The translations under genes were made by a program, and so were the position numbers. Positions 8,662 to 17,900 of a DNA stretch of 36,066 nt are shown here, one piece after another. Origin of the DNA: Candidatus Poribacteria bacterium (GTDB lineage: Bacteria > Poribacteria > WGA-4E > WGA-3G); NCBI GenBank assembly GCA_012270875.1, contig JAAXHI010000540.1:14874-50939 (forward strand). Direction: 5' to 3'. Numbering within the stretch: the stretch's first letter is position 1; each line of letters starts with the position of its first letter. Below the pieces are notes generated by a model. It was not told the DNA's origin. It was given only the letters and a program-made list of their open reading frames with translations, and made no database searches.

Positions 8662-8696
8662 AAAAAAATAGCCTACGGGGTTTAATCCGAAGGCTT
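8662..8696 (-). terminator. Intrinsic terminator or attenuator in front of the ABC exporter operon
   Basis: On the minus strand AGCCTTCGG and CCGTAGGCT pair (one T/T mismatch) around an 8-base loop and are followed at once by a run of seven T. The hairpin ends only ~13 bases before the ABC start codon. It may end the transcript of the 8859 gene or act as a leader attenuator of the exporter. Confidence 0.65.
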
Positions 8697-8858
8697 TGGA
8701 AAAAATCAATTAAAATTGGAGGGTCAAAAAGTAGATGATGATATTAGCGTATCCGGTACCCATCGAATTTGTCAGGACGGGAAATCTTGGGTTGCAAAAG
8801 AAGTGGCACCGGGTGAGGTTTTTATACGACTCACGCGATGCCAGTTACTCAACAAATT

Positions 8859-9668
8859 TCATTGCTCCGATTCCTGTTGTTCAGGCTCAGGACGTGTAAC
8901 AATCCATTCTTGGAGTGCTGTCATATCCGCAAAGAACGAACGCATGAGCGCAAATTCACCCGGAGCGGCGATGGCGCATCGCAGCAGCCCTGCCTGTTCT
9001 CCGTGTGTCTCTAAACGTTCACGCCAAACTTCTTGAAAAACATCGTTGTCTTCTGTCATGAATATGGAAGACATACCGATTTGGACGATTTGGGTAGACA
9101 AGCCAGAGATTTCTGAATTCTTCTCCATTAATGGCTCTATGAGGTGTGTCTGCTGGAGTTTGTTGAGTTCCTTCATATTATCAAGCGGCTCTTGGACTGT
9201 GGTTCCCCATTCTCGGACCACAAAATAGTAGTTCAGCCAAACCTCTAATGCTGCATCGCTTTTATCTGCGCCGAGCATCGTTTCGATTCTGGAGCGCGCG
9301 ACAGTTTTCATGTTTTCAGTCGGCATCGCATCGACGTACGCCGAAAAATCTGTATAATCATTGCCTTCATGCATTTTTAGATAGGTTAAGTAGGGTTCGC
9401 TTGACAATATCCCTTCTAAGTTGTTTGGGCTTTGAGAGGCGGCTATTTCACTTGCCGTTTCAAGAAGTGTTGACAGAAGTAGCTCCTGTTCTTCGGTCAA
9501 CGGTTCGCGGGCGGACGTTTCTAATGCACGTCTATGTTGCGCCTGTTGCGCGTGTATCTGTTCCATCTCCTCCATCATGTTACTGAACCACGGGACAACA
9601 AAAACTATTCCGCCGACGAGCAGTAGAACGCCTATACCGATAAGAATCAAAAAAATCGGTTTTTTCAT
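8859..9668 (-). CDS. Membrane-anchored protein of unknown function, paralogue of the 12897 gene
   Basis: A 269-residue protein. Residues 5-27 form one N-terminal membrane helix or uncleaved signal; the rest is predicted helical and outside the cytoplasm. I know no named family. It is clearly related to the protein encoded at 12897-13763. Shared blocks are PLTE-QE-LL, ILSS-PYL-YLK, DFS-YV-AMPT and, at the C-terminus, HG-x3-G-LLRCAIA-x-P-x-EFAL-RS-F (about 220-250). It follows the TonB-dependent receptor on the same strand but has its own promoter (9692-9719). The start at ATG 9668 has GGAGAG upstream. Its position beside the receptor and its relation to a gene in the sigma-propeller operon suggest a shared accessory role in the same envelope pathway; that is inference. 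Confidence 0.8.
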   Translation of the reverse strand: MKKPIFLILIGIGVLLLVGGIVFVVPWFSNMMEEMEQIHAQQAQHRRALETSAREPLTEEQELLLSTLLETASEIAASQSPNNLEGILSSEPYLTYLKMHEGNDYTDFSAYVDAMPTENMKTVARSRIETMLGADKSDAALEVWLNYYFVVREWGTTVQEPLDNMKELNKLQQTHLIEPLMEKNSEISGLSTQIVQIGMSSIFMTEDNDVFQEVWRERLETHGEQAGLLRCAIAAPGEFALMRSFFADMTALQEWIVTRPEPEQQESEQ

Positions 9669-9691
9669 TGGGGTTACTCTCTCCTATTGGG

Positions 9692-9719
9692 GTTATACCG
9701 TTATCATAGCATTTTTCAA
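9692..9719 (-). promoter_or_regulatory. Housekeeping-type promoter of the 8859 gene
   Basis: Minus strand: TTGAAA (9719-9714), 16-base spacer, TATAAC (9697-9692), with ATG 9668 about 24 bases further on. It indicates that the 8859 gene need not depend on read-through from the receptor gene. Confidence 0.6.
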
Positions 9720-9799
9720 AATAGATTACAACCTTCTATAGCAAAATCTACAATTACTTGAACGTTGGTAGGCTGTGGGGACGGATAAGGGTGCGTCAC

Positions 9800-12508
9800 T
9801 TAAAATTCGTATACGAATCCACCACCGATAACAAAAAAGGGGAACCGCACTGGACTCTTATATTCCCCTGATTCCAGGTCTAACGGGAATTCTTCCGAGT
9901 CAGCCTCAAGTTCTGCCGCCCTGAATTCCTCAATGAATTGGTCAGGGAGGTTAAACCTTGTCTTATTTGGACTGTTGTAGATATTCCAGATTTCCATAAA
10001 CGATTTCACAGGTAATCCGAACAAGGTCGTCTTTTGACTAAAACGGAGATCTAAGCGGTGATACGTCTGGAACCCTGTTGGAACAATCGCGCCTGCGACA
10101 TCTGAAAGGACTGGATGCATACCTAACGTCACAGGATCTTGAATCATCAGGAGTCTATTTAGAGGGACCGCAGAGGTGCCGCTGGAATATTGCCACTTTG
10201 CGCCGATCTCCGTTTTCGTTGTCGGGCTATAGTTGGCGACAATGCTGACAATGTGTGTATTATCGAAGAGGAAAGGTTTATAGACATCGTTCGAGGTCTC
10301 ACGCCTTTCAGCGTGGGTATAAGCATAAGATATCCATCCAAAAAACTTTTCGCTAACACGGTGCCGCAGGAACATCTCTGCCCCGTTCACAAATCCGCTT
10401 CCTTGATTGAGGTATGCCGTTGTAACTGCTGCGTCTGAGTCATCGAAAAATGGGTCAAGATTGACGGACCTCGTGACCAATTCTTGCATGTCTTTGTAAT
10501 AAACCGCTAATTTGAGTTCCGTTTGTGGTGATAACTCGTGTTCTAACTCCATGATGTAATGTTCAGTCAGGCTCGGTTTTAGATCTCTATTGCCTTCTTC
10601 TTTTAGTACCTGATACGCCAATGGACTCTGTTCATATCTACCGTAAGCAAACCGAAGGATAGAAGTTGTTGGCAGTGTGAGACTCAGACTTCCGCGCGGC
10701 TGAATCGAGAGTTCCTCTGTCAAATTGAGATAATCGAACCGAACGCCAAGTGCTACAGACAAAAACGATAAGGGGTCATAACGCGCTTGCAAATACCCCT
10801 CAGCACGCTGAAATGTGTAATTAAAATCGTCAAGTTTCTGTGTCCATGAAGGTTCCTCATCGCTTTCAAAATCTATGTTTTCTGGAGAAGAGGTGTGTGC
10901 GTGGCTTTTGGCTGGACTATAGGCGAGAAGGAATCCCGGCTCGAATTGAAACTTCGGTGTTAATGTGTAAGATATATCTTCGCGAAGAGTGTACGTTGGG
11001 GCGTTCACCTGGACATTGTAGATAAATCTCTCGTTGGCAGGTCTATTATTTTCGCTCGATCCGCCACCCAAATTAATATTGAGAAAATTATGGGAACGCG
11101 TAAGAGAGAGATGAGACGTGAGTTTGTCAGTGAAATCAGAACGGAGATGGATGCCTTCTGCCTCAAACCCGTTTTTGAAATAGAAGGAGAAATCAACGGC
11201 TTCTTCTGCTTCTTCTGATCTAAAATTAGACAAGTCAAAATGATCTGTCGCGCCTAAGCCGTTGAGTGTGAGGTGATGCTTTGGCGTAAGTTGGTATGCA
11301 AATTTGAGTTGATAGTCCGACCAGGTTGGAAATGTCCAATCAAAAAAAGGTCCTAAAATGAGATTAATGGTGGTAAATCGACCAGCGAACGATGCGTAAC
11401 CCTCGTCTCCAATTTTGGCTTCAACGAAGCCAGAAGGAGAAAAAATGTTCAAGTCTATTACGCCTGCCCACTGTTTTTTCAAGCGTTCACGCGAACGGAT
11501 GTCAATCACCGATTGTGAATCTAACCCGAATTCGGCTCCATACCCACCAGCATAAACCCGTATATCCTCAATACTATCCGAGTTAATCGTTGAAAAAAGT
11601 CCACCATAATGGAACGGATAGCCGAGCGGGGTTCTGTCGAGATATAGGAGCGTTTCTCCGGGCGCACTCCCCCGGATATAGAGAATACCAAAGAGGTCAT
11701 TGGGGATACCAATGCTCGGTAACGTGGTCAGTCCCTTGAGCACGTCACGTCCGACCCCCGGAATTCGTATCAATTCACTACCTCGAATCTCCTTTCGGCT
11801 AATCGTTGGGGGTAGACGTTTCCCTTCCACAACAACTGTTTCGAGTCGGACAGCTGTCCCAAGATATATGTTTACTTGTGTGGTGTCGCCTGCTGTTATT
11901 TGTATTTTCGTAATCGTTGGCGTTTTGTAAGCTTCGTGTGTGATGGATAGGGTATACGTGCCCGGCGCGATACCTATAAGCTGGAAGTTCCCTGAGGCAT
12001 CTGTTTTGCCAGATATGTCGATTTCGACGAAGCGAACTTCTGCGCCAGCAAGAGGGTTCCCTGTTGTGTGTCTATAAATGTACCCATTGATATCGCCACT
12101 ATCGGTGGTGTTAATAAAAGGAATTGCTGCGCCGAGATAAAATCTCCCACGAAGCACCTCCCCGGCACGGATCTCAATCGGAATCTCTGTGGGAGTACTA
12201 TGCGTCGGGTGGGAGATTGAGAGTATATATTTTCCGATAGGAATTTCGGTAAAGCGAAACGTTCCGTCTTCACCGGTTTTTTGATGCTGATCGGTCTCAA
12301 CGATGCGTATTTCCGCTTCAATGAGTGGTGCGTCGGTATTGTGATCGTAGACGGTGGCTTCTATATCACCCGTTCGCGGAAAAATCCGCTGCCAGATGCT
12401 TCTGTTGGTCTTTGGGTTCTTGTCCTTTTCAGTTGTATCTACCTCGGCTAAGGTTGAAAAAGGTACCATGAACACTACAAACAGAATTGGATATAAGCAG
12501 AATTTCAT
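9800..12508 (-). CDS. TonB-dependent outer-membrane receptor with two carboxypeptidase-regulatory-like domains
   Basis: A 902-residue precursor. Signal peptide ~1-21 (ends STLA-EVD). Two tandem carboxypeptidase-regulatory-like beta-sandwich domains follow at ~47-125 (GDIEATVYD...) and ~138-217 (GDINGYIYR...), each ending in FYLG or IYLG. Then a plug domain (~223-341) with LETVVVEGK as the likely TonB-box region, IRGSAPGETLLYLD and YGAEFG. The beta-barrel runs from ~345 to the C-terminus and ends with the outer-membrane aromatic signature VYEF. Family knowledge: energy-coupled uptake of siderophores, vitamins, glycans or peptides; the ligand is not readable. Unlike FecA-type transducers it has no STN signalling domain. 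ATG 12508 is chosen because it starts a normal signal peptide with AGGAGA 12 bases upstream; the frame to 12565 adds residues without one. It lies downstream of an ECF-type promoter shared with the sigma-propeller genes. Confidence 0.92.
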   Translation of the reverse strand: MKFCLYPILFVVFMVPFSTLAEVDTTEKDKNPKTNRSIWQRIFPRTGDIEATVYDHNTDAPLIEAEIRIVETDQHQKTGEDGTFRFTEIPIGKYILSISHPTHSTPTEIPIEIRAGEVLRGRFYLGAAIPFINTTDSGDINGYIYRHTTGNPLAGAEVRFVEIDISGKTDASGNFQLIGIAPGTYTLSITHEAYKTPTITKIQITAGDTTQVNIYLGTAVRLETVVVEGKRLPPTISRKEIRGSELIRIPGVGRDVLKGLTTLPSIGIPNDLFGILYIRGSAPGETLLYLDRTPLGYPFHYGGLFSTINSDSIEDIRVYAGGYGAEFGLDSQSVIDIRSRERLKKQWAGVIDLNIFSPSGFVEAKIGDEGYASFAGRFTTINLILGPFFDWTFPTWSDYQLKFAYQLTPKHHLTLNGLGATDHFDLSNFRSEEAEEAVDFSFYFKNGFEAEGIHLRSDFTDKLTSHLSLTRSHNFLNINLGGGSSENNRPANERFIYNVQVNAPTYTLREDISYTLTPKFQFEPGFLLAYSPAKSHAHTSSPENIDFESDEEPSWTQKLDDFNYTFQRAEGYLQARYDPLSFLSVALGVRFDYLNLTEELSIQPRGSLSLTLPTTSILRFAYGRYEQSPLAYQVLKEEGNRDLKPSLTEHYIMELEHELSPQTELKLAVYYKDMQELVTRSVNLDPFFDDSDAAVTTAYLNQGSGFVNGAEMFLRHRVSEKFFGWISYAYTHAERRETSNDVYKPFLFDNTHIVSIVANYSPTTKTEIGAKWQYSSGTSAVPLNRLLMIQDPVTLGMHPVLSDVAGAIVPTGFQTYHRLDLRFSQKTTLFGLPVKSFMEIWNIYNSPNKTRFNLPDQFIEEFRAAELEADSEEFPLDLESGEYKSPVRFPFFVIGGGFVYEF

Positions 12509-12636
12509 GGGAAGATTCAATCTCCTGTCAATGATGGGCAAAATAACCGTAGCGACCGAAGTCATCCGACCTTGATATCAAGTGTGGTCGGAAATTTTAT
12601 GCCCTTTCACTTTCTTAACTTGCGGATTCTGATGGT

Positions 12637-12668
12637 TAATGACGCAATTTGTAAGCGAAAAGGGTGCA
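12637..12668 (-). promoter_or_regulatory. ECF-type promoter of the TonB receptor gene
   Basis: Minus strand: TGCACCC (12668-12662), exactly 16 bases beginning TTTTCGC, then GCGTCATTA (12645-12637). The same boxes and spacing occur at 18011-18042, 25894-25925 and, less well, 22574-22605. The expected transcript leader is about 120 bases. Confidence 0.72.
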
Positions 12669-12811
12669 TCACTTGAAAAACAAATATCTCGGTTCTCATC
12701 TAAACATTAGAGCGTATCTCATAAATATAAGTTAACAGAACCAACTCTCCGTTGAATCGTAGAGTTTCAACGCTGAATTGGATGTTCCTGTTGACACAGT
12801 ATGTTCGTTCA
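12669..12811. other. Non-coding stretch between terminator and receptor promoter
   Basis: About 140 A/T-rich bases between the terminator of the preceding operon and the receptor promoter. I see no gene, tRNA or strong secondary structure in it. Confidence 0.5.
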
Positions 12812-12847
12812 TAAAAAACCCGCCTACAAGCCCTTTGTAGACGAGTT
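12812..12847 (-). terminator. Intrinsic terminator of the sigma-propeller 1 operon
   Basis: Minus strand: a 12-pair stem (ACTCGTCTACAA with TTGTAGGCGGGT, including G-U pairs), 5-base loop, then TTTTTT. It lies ~50 bases after the stop of the 12897 gene. It is nearly the same sequence as the terminator at 18161-18195, including the TTCTAACTCGT lead-in. Confidence 0.8.
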
Positions 12848-12896
12848 AGAAATCAGCAAGTTGTTTTATCACTGTTTTTCATTTGAAGTGAACAGT

Positions 12897-13763
12897 TTAT
12901 CGGTTAATCACCTCTTCCTTTTTTTCAGAGTTATCTTCTGCTTTTAAGGAGGTCTGAATCCATTTTTCAAATGCTGCTGTGTCCTCGAAACATGAACGCA
13001 CGAGAGCGAATTCAGCAGGTGTTGCAATGGCACACCGTAGAAACCCCTCTGAAGCACCGTGTTTTTCCAGCCACTCGCGCCACACATCGTGAAAAACCTC
13101 AGTGGACATCTGTGCTTCAAGATTGGTGACCGTCGCCATTTGTGTCAGTTCCGACATGTGCGAAAACAGTTCTGCTGCCGGATAGATCGCCATCAACGGT
13201 TCCATCAAGTGTTTCGTTTGGAATCCAATCAGCGCATTCATGTCACCAACAACGTCTGGCTCCTTCACCAACAGTGAACGGAATTTGAAGTAGTAATCTG
13301 TGCTAATGGATACTGCCTCTGCTTTTGTTTTCGGTGGCAACATTTTTTTGAAAGAAAACAACACAGCGGTTTTCTGTTTCGGTGTCGGCATCGCCTCCAC
13401 ATAATCCGAAAAATCTTTATATGCCTTTCCCACTTCCGTTTTCAGATAAGCCAAATACGGCGCGCTGGATAATATTTCGTCCAGTGTGCCGGTCTGCTGA
13501 AGGAGTTGGCGCAGCAATTTCTCTTGCGTCTCGGTCAACGGTTTTCTGACCGAATCCACCAGTGCCTTTTTGCGCTTTTTGTGTTGCGTCATTACATCTT
13601 CCACGCCTTTCAGCATTTCACCTACTAATTCATTTCCCTGCTCCGCTTTAGATTCATCTGCTTGTGCGTGCCCAAGCGTATTATTGAAGCAGAGGGCGAG
13701 AAAGAGGAACAATAGGAATAAGGGAATGTATTTCATGGCAGCGATGTTTGTGTTGCGTCTCAC
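12897..13763 (-). CDS. Secreted protein of unknown function, third gene of the sigma-propeller 1 operon
   Basis: A 288-residue protein. Residues 10-33 form a signal peptide ending ...LGHA. The mature part is helical and highly charged. No named family is recognised. It is a paralogue of the 8859 protein (shared PLTE-QE-LLRQLL, ILSSAPYLAYLK, DFSDYVEAMPT). It ends with the same HG-x3-G-FLRCAIATPAEFAL block at ~234-256, followed by an acidic/lysine tail. The start is GTG 13763, with GGAGG seven bases upstream. It overlaps the stop of the preceding gene in a GTGA arrangement, which indicates translational coupling; ATG at codon 10 is a less likely alternative. Co-transcription with a membrane-tethered sigma factor suggests a periplasmic partner of that system (inference). 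Confidence 0.82.
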   Translation of the reverse strand: MRRNTNIAAMKYIPLFLLFLFLALCFNNTLGHAQADESKAEQGNELVGEMLKGVEDVMTQHKKRKKALVDSVRKPLTETQEKLLRQLLQQTGTLDEILSSAPYLAYLKTEVGKAYKDFSDYVEAMPTPKQKTAVLFSFKKMLPPKTKAEAVSISTDYYFKFRSLLVKEPDVVGDMNALIGFQTKHLMEPLMAIYPAAELFSHMSELTQMATVTNLEAQMSTEVFHDVWREWLEKHGASEGFLRCAIATPAEFALVRSCFEDTAAFEKWIQTSLKAEDNSEKKEEVINR

Positions 13764-14917
13764 GGTTGAACCTCCGATGGTAAGGGGCGCGGATGGGTTT
13801 GGGGTAGATTAGGCTGTGATGGCGGCCCCTCTGTCGATTGTTTAGAAAGCCATCCCTCTATTTCAGTCGATGAGTTAAAACGTTCGAAAAGATAGTTTGC
13901 TGCGTCCTTATCGGTTTCAAGGAGTTGCAACAGACCCGCATCCGTCCCGTGTTGAGATAAGATGTCTCTGATAGCATTTATTCGATCTGCCGACATCGGC
14001 GGTGGCGGTTCCGTTTGAGATTGCTCTGTTGCAGCCACGCTGTTTTCGTTTGAACGGGTGGGTGACGGCTGAGTTGATGCCGTAGCGGATGTTGTGGCTT
14101 GCGGTGTTGCGGTCGGCGTTTTTGTGCCTTGCGTTTCAACTTCCGTAAGCATTGGTAAAAATGTGGACATGTCTTCGGGGACAGTATATTGGATGTTCTC
14201 TAATTCGCCGCCTATCAGAATTTGTTCTGTCATCCAGTTCATCTGTTGACCTATCTCACCTTTAAAGTTAGCAAGTGCCCAGAATTGGAAATCCTGCTCT
14301 TTCGCGAGGTCCATCGTAACAGCCAACATTACCTTTTGAAAGTCGCCGGGGGTGTCGGCAACTATTTTATGGATGCGTTCCGCCATTTCCGCTTCATAAT
14401 CCGCAGGCTCGCCTTCAGGAAAATGCTCTCGGAAAGCCGTTTGTGAAATTTCCGCCAAGTCGAATTTCGGACCGTTTTCACCCATAAAGATATTCATGAG
14501 TTCTTGGACATTGAAATCAGGAAATTCGCCTACTTCTAAACCTTCCATTTTTTTCTCCATAAACTTCTCAAAGGTATCCATTCGGGCGGCGTACTCTGGA
14601 CCCATAGCCTCCTTAATACGTTCGGGGTCTTTTGAACGTAATGCGCCTTTGAGTTTGTCCATATCTACATCTGACCCAAATGTTTCGGAGAGCTCCGCTT
14701 CGAGTTTCTCTACATCTACGTCTGACCCAAATGTTTCGGAGAGTGCATCAGTTTCGATAAGCGGGTTCACTTCCTTGTCTTGGGAGATCTCGGTGGGTTT
14801 GACACTTTCCGATTCGACGGGTGCTTCGGTTTTGGGACTTTGTGTACGCAAAAATGCTACGCCAATGAGAGAGACAAAGCACAACCCTATAATAATAGGA
14901 AACAAACGATTTCTCAT
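13760..14917 (-). CDS. Membrane-anchored acidic protein, second gene of the sigma-propeller 1 operon
   Basis: A 385-residue protein. An N-terminal helix (4-23) acts as an anchor or signal. An acidic region follows, with a 14-residue tandem duplication (LSETFGSDVD-x2-KL at ~59-72 and ~76-89), then a helical middle, then a Thr/Ser/Pro-rich linker (~262-310) and a Pro-rich tail. The segment at ~320-350 (HGTDAGLLQLLETDKDA...) aligns with the HG-x3-G-x-L block that ends the 8859 and 12897 proteins, so the three share a C-terminal module. No named family is recognised. The start is ATG 14917, preceded by AGGAGGT at ideal spacing, 35 bases after the sigma-propeller 1 stop; the upstream in-frame extension to 14956 overlaps that gene. 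A role as a periplasmic modulator of the propeller or tethered sigma is inference from operon position only. Confidence 0.8.
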   Translation of the reverse strand: MRNRLFPIIIGLCFVSLIGVAFLRTQSPKTEAPVESESVKPTEISQDKEVNPLIETDALSETFGSDVDVEKLEAELSETFGSDVDMDKLKGALRSKDPERIKEAMGPEYAARMDTFEKFMEKKMEGLEVGEFPDFNVQELMNIFMGENGPKFDLAEISQTAFREHFPEGEPADYEAEMAERIHKIVADTPGDFQKVMLAVTMDLAKEQDFQFWALANFKGEIGQQMNWMTEQILIGGELENIQYTVPEDMSTFLPMLTEVETQGTKTPTATPQATTSATASTQPSPTRSNENSVAATEQSQTEPPPPMSADRINAIRDILSQHGTDAGLLQLLETDKDAANYLFERFNSSTEIEGWLSKQSTEGPPSQPNLPQTHPRPLPSEVQP

Positions 14918-14952
14918 GAGAAACCTCCTGTGTTTTTCAGTGTTATGAAACA

Positions 14953-17900
14953 TCAATAGTTTTCGTTTTCAAGCGAGATGTAGAACATTCCGCGCCCTTC
15001 GGTAGCCACATAAAGCCGGTTACCATTAATAGTGGCAGCGATGATCTTGTCTGGCACCTCCGGCGAGATTTTTTCCCATTCGCCGCGATTATCCAATAGG
15101 TGTGCACCACCACTGCCGACACCATAAACCGTTGTGCCACCCACAGCCATCCGGTCTACGACAGTGTTTGCGCCTGTCTTGTCAGTTATCACGCGCCAGT
15201 GTTCACCGTCTTGGGATGTCAAGACACCTGTGTCTGTCGCGACGTATACTGTTAAACCAGCAAACACTATTTCGTTGATATGCTCAAAGCGAAGCGGTAG
15301 GTTTGAAGTCAAATCTTTCCACGTGCTGCCGCCATCAAACGATCGAAATAGATGACCATCGCGTTTTCCGACGTAAACGGTTTCCCCTAAAACAGCAAGC
15401 TTTAGGTCAGTGTTCCTATGATCCGTTTTGCGATCCCTCAGACTTTTAATAATATCGTTAGACATCCCTACCATATCTGTGAGTCCAGTATTGAACCATT
15501 CAAGTTCACCGCGTTTCCATCGGAAAAGCCGCCGTTTATATTCTACATAGAACGTCTCGCCGCTAACAGCAAATCCTCTGGGCCATTCTGATGCTGTCTG
15601 TTGTGCTTCTGCTGTCCGTTGCGCTATCTCAGTTGACGCATCGGCTTTTTCAGCATCACCGACAATGTTATCTGTGATATTTTCCGCGGACACTTTCTGC
15701 AACGTAGTGCCTGATGTATCTGTGGCGAGATTTCTGTCAAAAGCAAGGGCACCTTGAATCGGGCGTAGGACCCTGCCATTTGTTGAGAGATGGAAAATGT
15801 GCATCTCATTTTCTTTCCCCGCCTTCGGTAGGATGACATAAAGCATATCATCAGAGATCGCTAATTTAGCGTTAATCAAAAAATCGGTCGAAACCGATTC
15901 TTCTGTCGGTTTGGGTGTGAGCTCACCATAATCAACACTAAAGTTGCTCCATGACTCTCCACCGTCAGCGGATTTGGCAATAGCTCTACCCGTATTTATG
16001 TAGAGATGATTTTTAAACGCTATAAGGTTCTTAATTCTGGTCCCCACCATTCCTTTTACAAATGAATGCCACGATTGCCCGCCATCGGTTGAACGGGCAG
16101 GTCCGTAAAATCCAGCTTTGAAAAGCGTGTTTTCGTCCACCATCACAGCAGGAAATATACTCGACATTGCCGCGTTCAGTGTTGAATTTATGTCAAGCGC
16201 ATCAGTGCCGAGCTCAGCCCATGTTTTACCATCATCAGTTGAGCGCAATGTCCCTATCAGTCCCAATGCTAAGAGGGTCTCGCCAGAAACCAAGACTTTA
16301 ATGCCGGGTGATAGTTTCATCATAAGTGAATTGCTTGTCGGTGTTATATCCGTCCATGAATTGCCCAAATCTATTGAGTGGAAAATTTCCCATGCCCTTG
16401 AAGTGTTGTCAGTCAGAAATTGCCCCACATATCTGCTTATCTCTTCAGACGTTTCAAATTGAAATATATCGGGTCCTGTTCCGACATAGAGATTATTTTC
16501 AGAGACTGCCAAAGAGTGGATCGCTTTGGTGGTATCCAGAGGTAGTTTTTCCCACGTCGCTGTTTGGACGCGGTAAAGACCTTGGCTTGTGCCGACAAAC
16601 ACTGTGTTTTCAATAGCAGCAATTGCGAAGACGATTCCATCCTCTATTTTTTCACTTAACGGAATCCATTGCTTACCAGCATCCGTCCATCGGAAAACCT
16701 GATTGTCAAGCGCAAGATATAACCCTTCGCCTGTTACTACCAGTCCGATAGTGTACCCACGTGGACGTTCACCAAGCGACTCCCATGTTTCACCCTTATC
16801 AATTGAAACTAATACTTCACGGGGAGCGGCGAGATAAAGCGTCCCGTCTCGCTCTGCCATCGGTGTCCTGCCCTTAATCGGCACAGAAGCATTGATGAGT
16901 GTCCATGTAGATGCGTTTGGTGTCAATCTATAGATACCTACCGGTGAACTCGCGTATACGTCTCCTTGGGAGCTAAGAAACAAATTTGACGTTGAGCTCA
17001 CTTCTGAGGGACCACTCGCTTGTACCCACTGCTGTTGTGTTGACGGGCGTGCCTCCTTTGCTATCCGCGCTGCGCCAGGTGTAACAGGTTCCGAAAGTTG
17101 CGGACCAGCACTGTCGCGCTTACCCGTGGTTTCAAAACGTCCCGCTTGGTTCCGTAAATCCGGTTTTGCTGGCCTATCAAGAACGATAGGTGCCTCAATG
17201 ATTTCAACAGTCATTTCAGATTGCGCATCTATGTTGTAGGGTTTTTGAAAGCGTACGAGGTGTTGAGAACCCACACCCATTATTAAGAAGATAAATAGTG
17301 CCGTCGCGGCAGAGACTGCCAACGGGATCAACGGCTTACTCCCAGAGGGTGCAACGGGTTTCAGACGCGAGATCTCTCGCATAATGTTCTCCGTCAGGTG
17401 CGGCGTGATTTGGAAATGCTCTAAAGCCTCTCTGACCATCGGTTCTTCTTGCTTCAAACGCTGTTGTGCCCGACGCAGCCGACTCTTAATCGTATTCACG
17501 GAAACACCGAGAAACGCGCCAATATCGGCAGCCGACATCTCGCTGAAGTAATGCAGCGTGATGACTGTCCGATCACTCTCTTGGAGGGTTGCAAGCAGCT
17601 GTTTTACGACTTCGCGCTGTGCTTCCGCTATTGTCCGCTCGTTCTCTTCAACGACATATCCAGAATACGTCGCTTTTTCTAAGTGCGCGCTGTCCGTCTC
17701 TTCTAATGACTGTGTCCGCAAACGCTTTTTACGCATCCACATTTTACAGTTATTCGCAGCGATGACATAAAGCCAACCCGTAAAACGCTGAGGCTGCTTC
17801 AACGTTCCGAGCCTCTGGTACGCTTTCAAGAACGTATCCTGTGTAATTTCCTCGGCGATATGGAAATCCCCTATTTTCCGCCACACAAGCGCGTGAACAG

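Noticed and set aside
9763..9793. Possible fifth ECF-type site (GCACCC on the minus strand near 9788) upstream of the 8859 gene
   Set aside because: Sixteen bases later the sequence is CAGCCTACC, not a GCRTCATTA-like box, and a better TTGAAA-N16-TATAAC promoter lies closer to the gene.
14496..14948. A 150-codon plus-strand frame rich in Ser/Thr
   Set aside because: Antisense to the acidic membrane protein; its repeats mirror the duplicated SDVD region and carry no independent signal.
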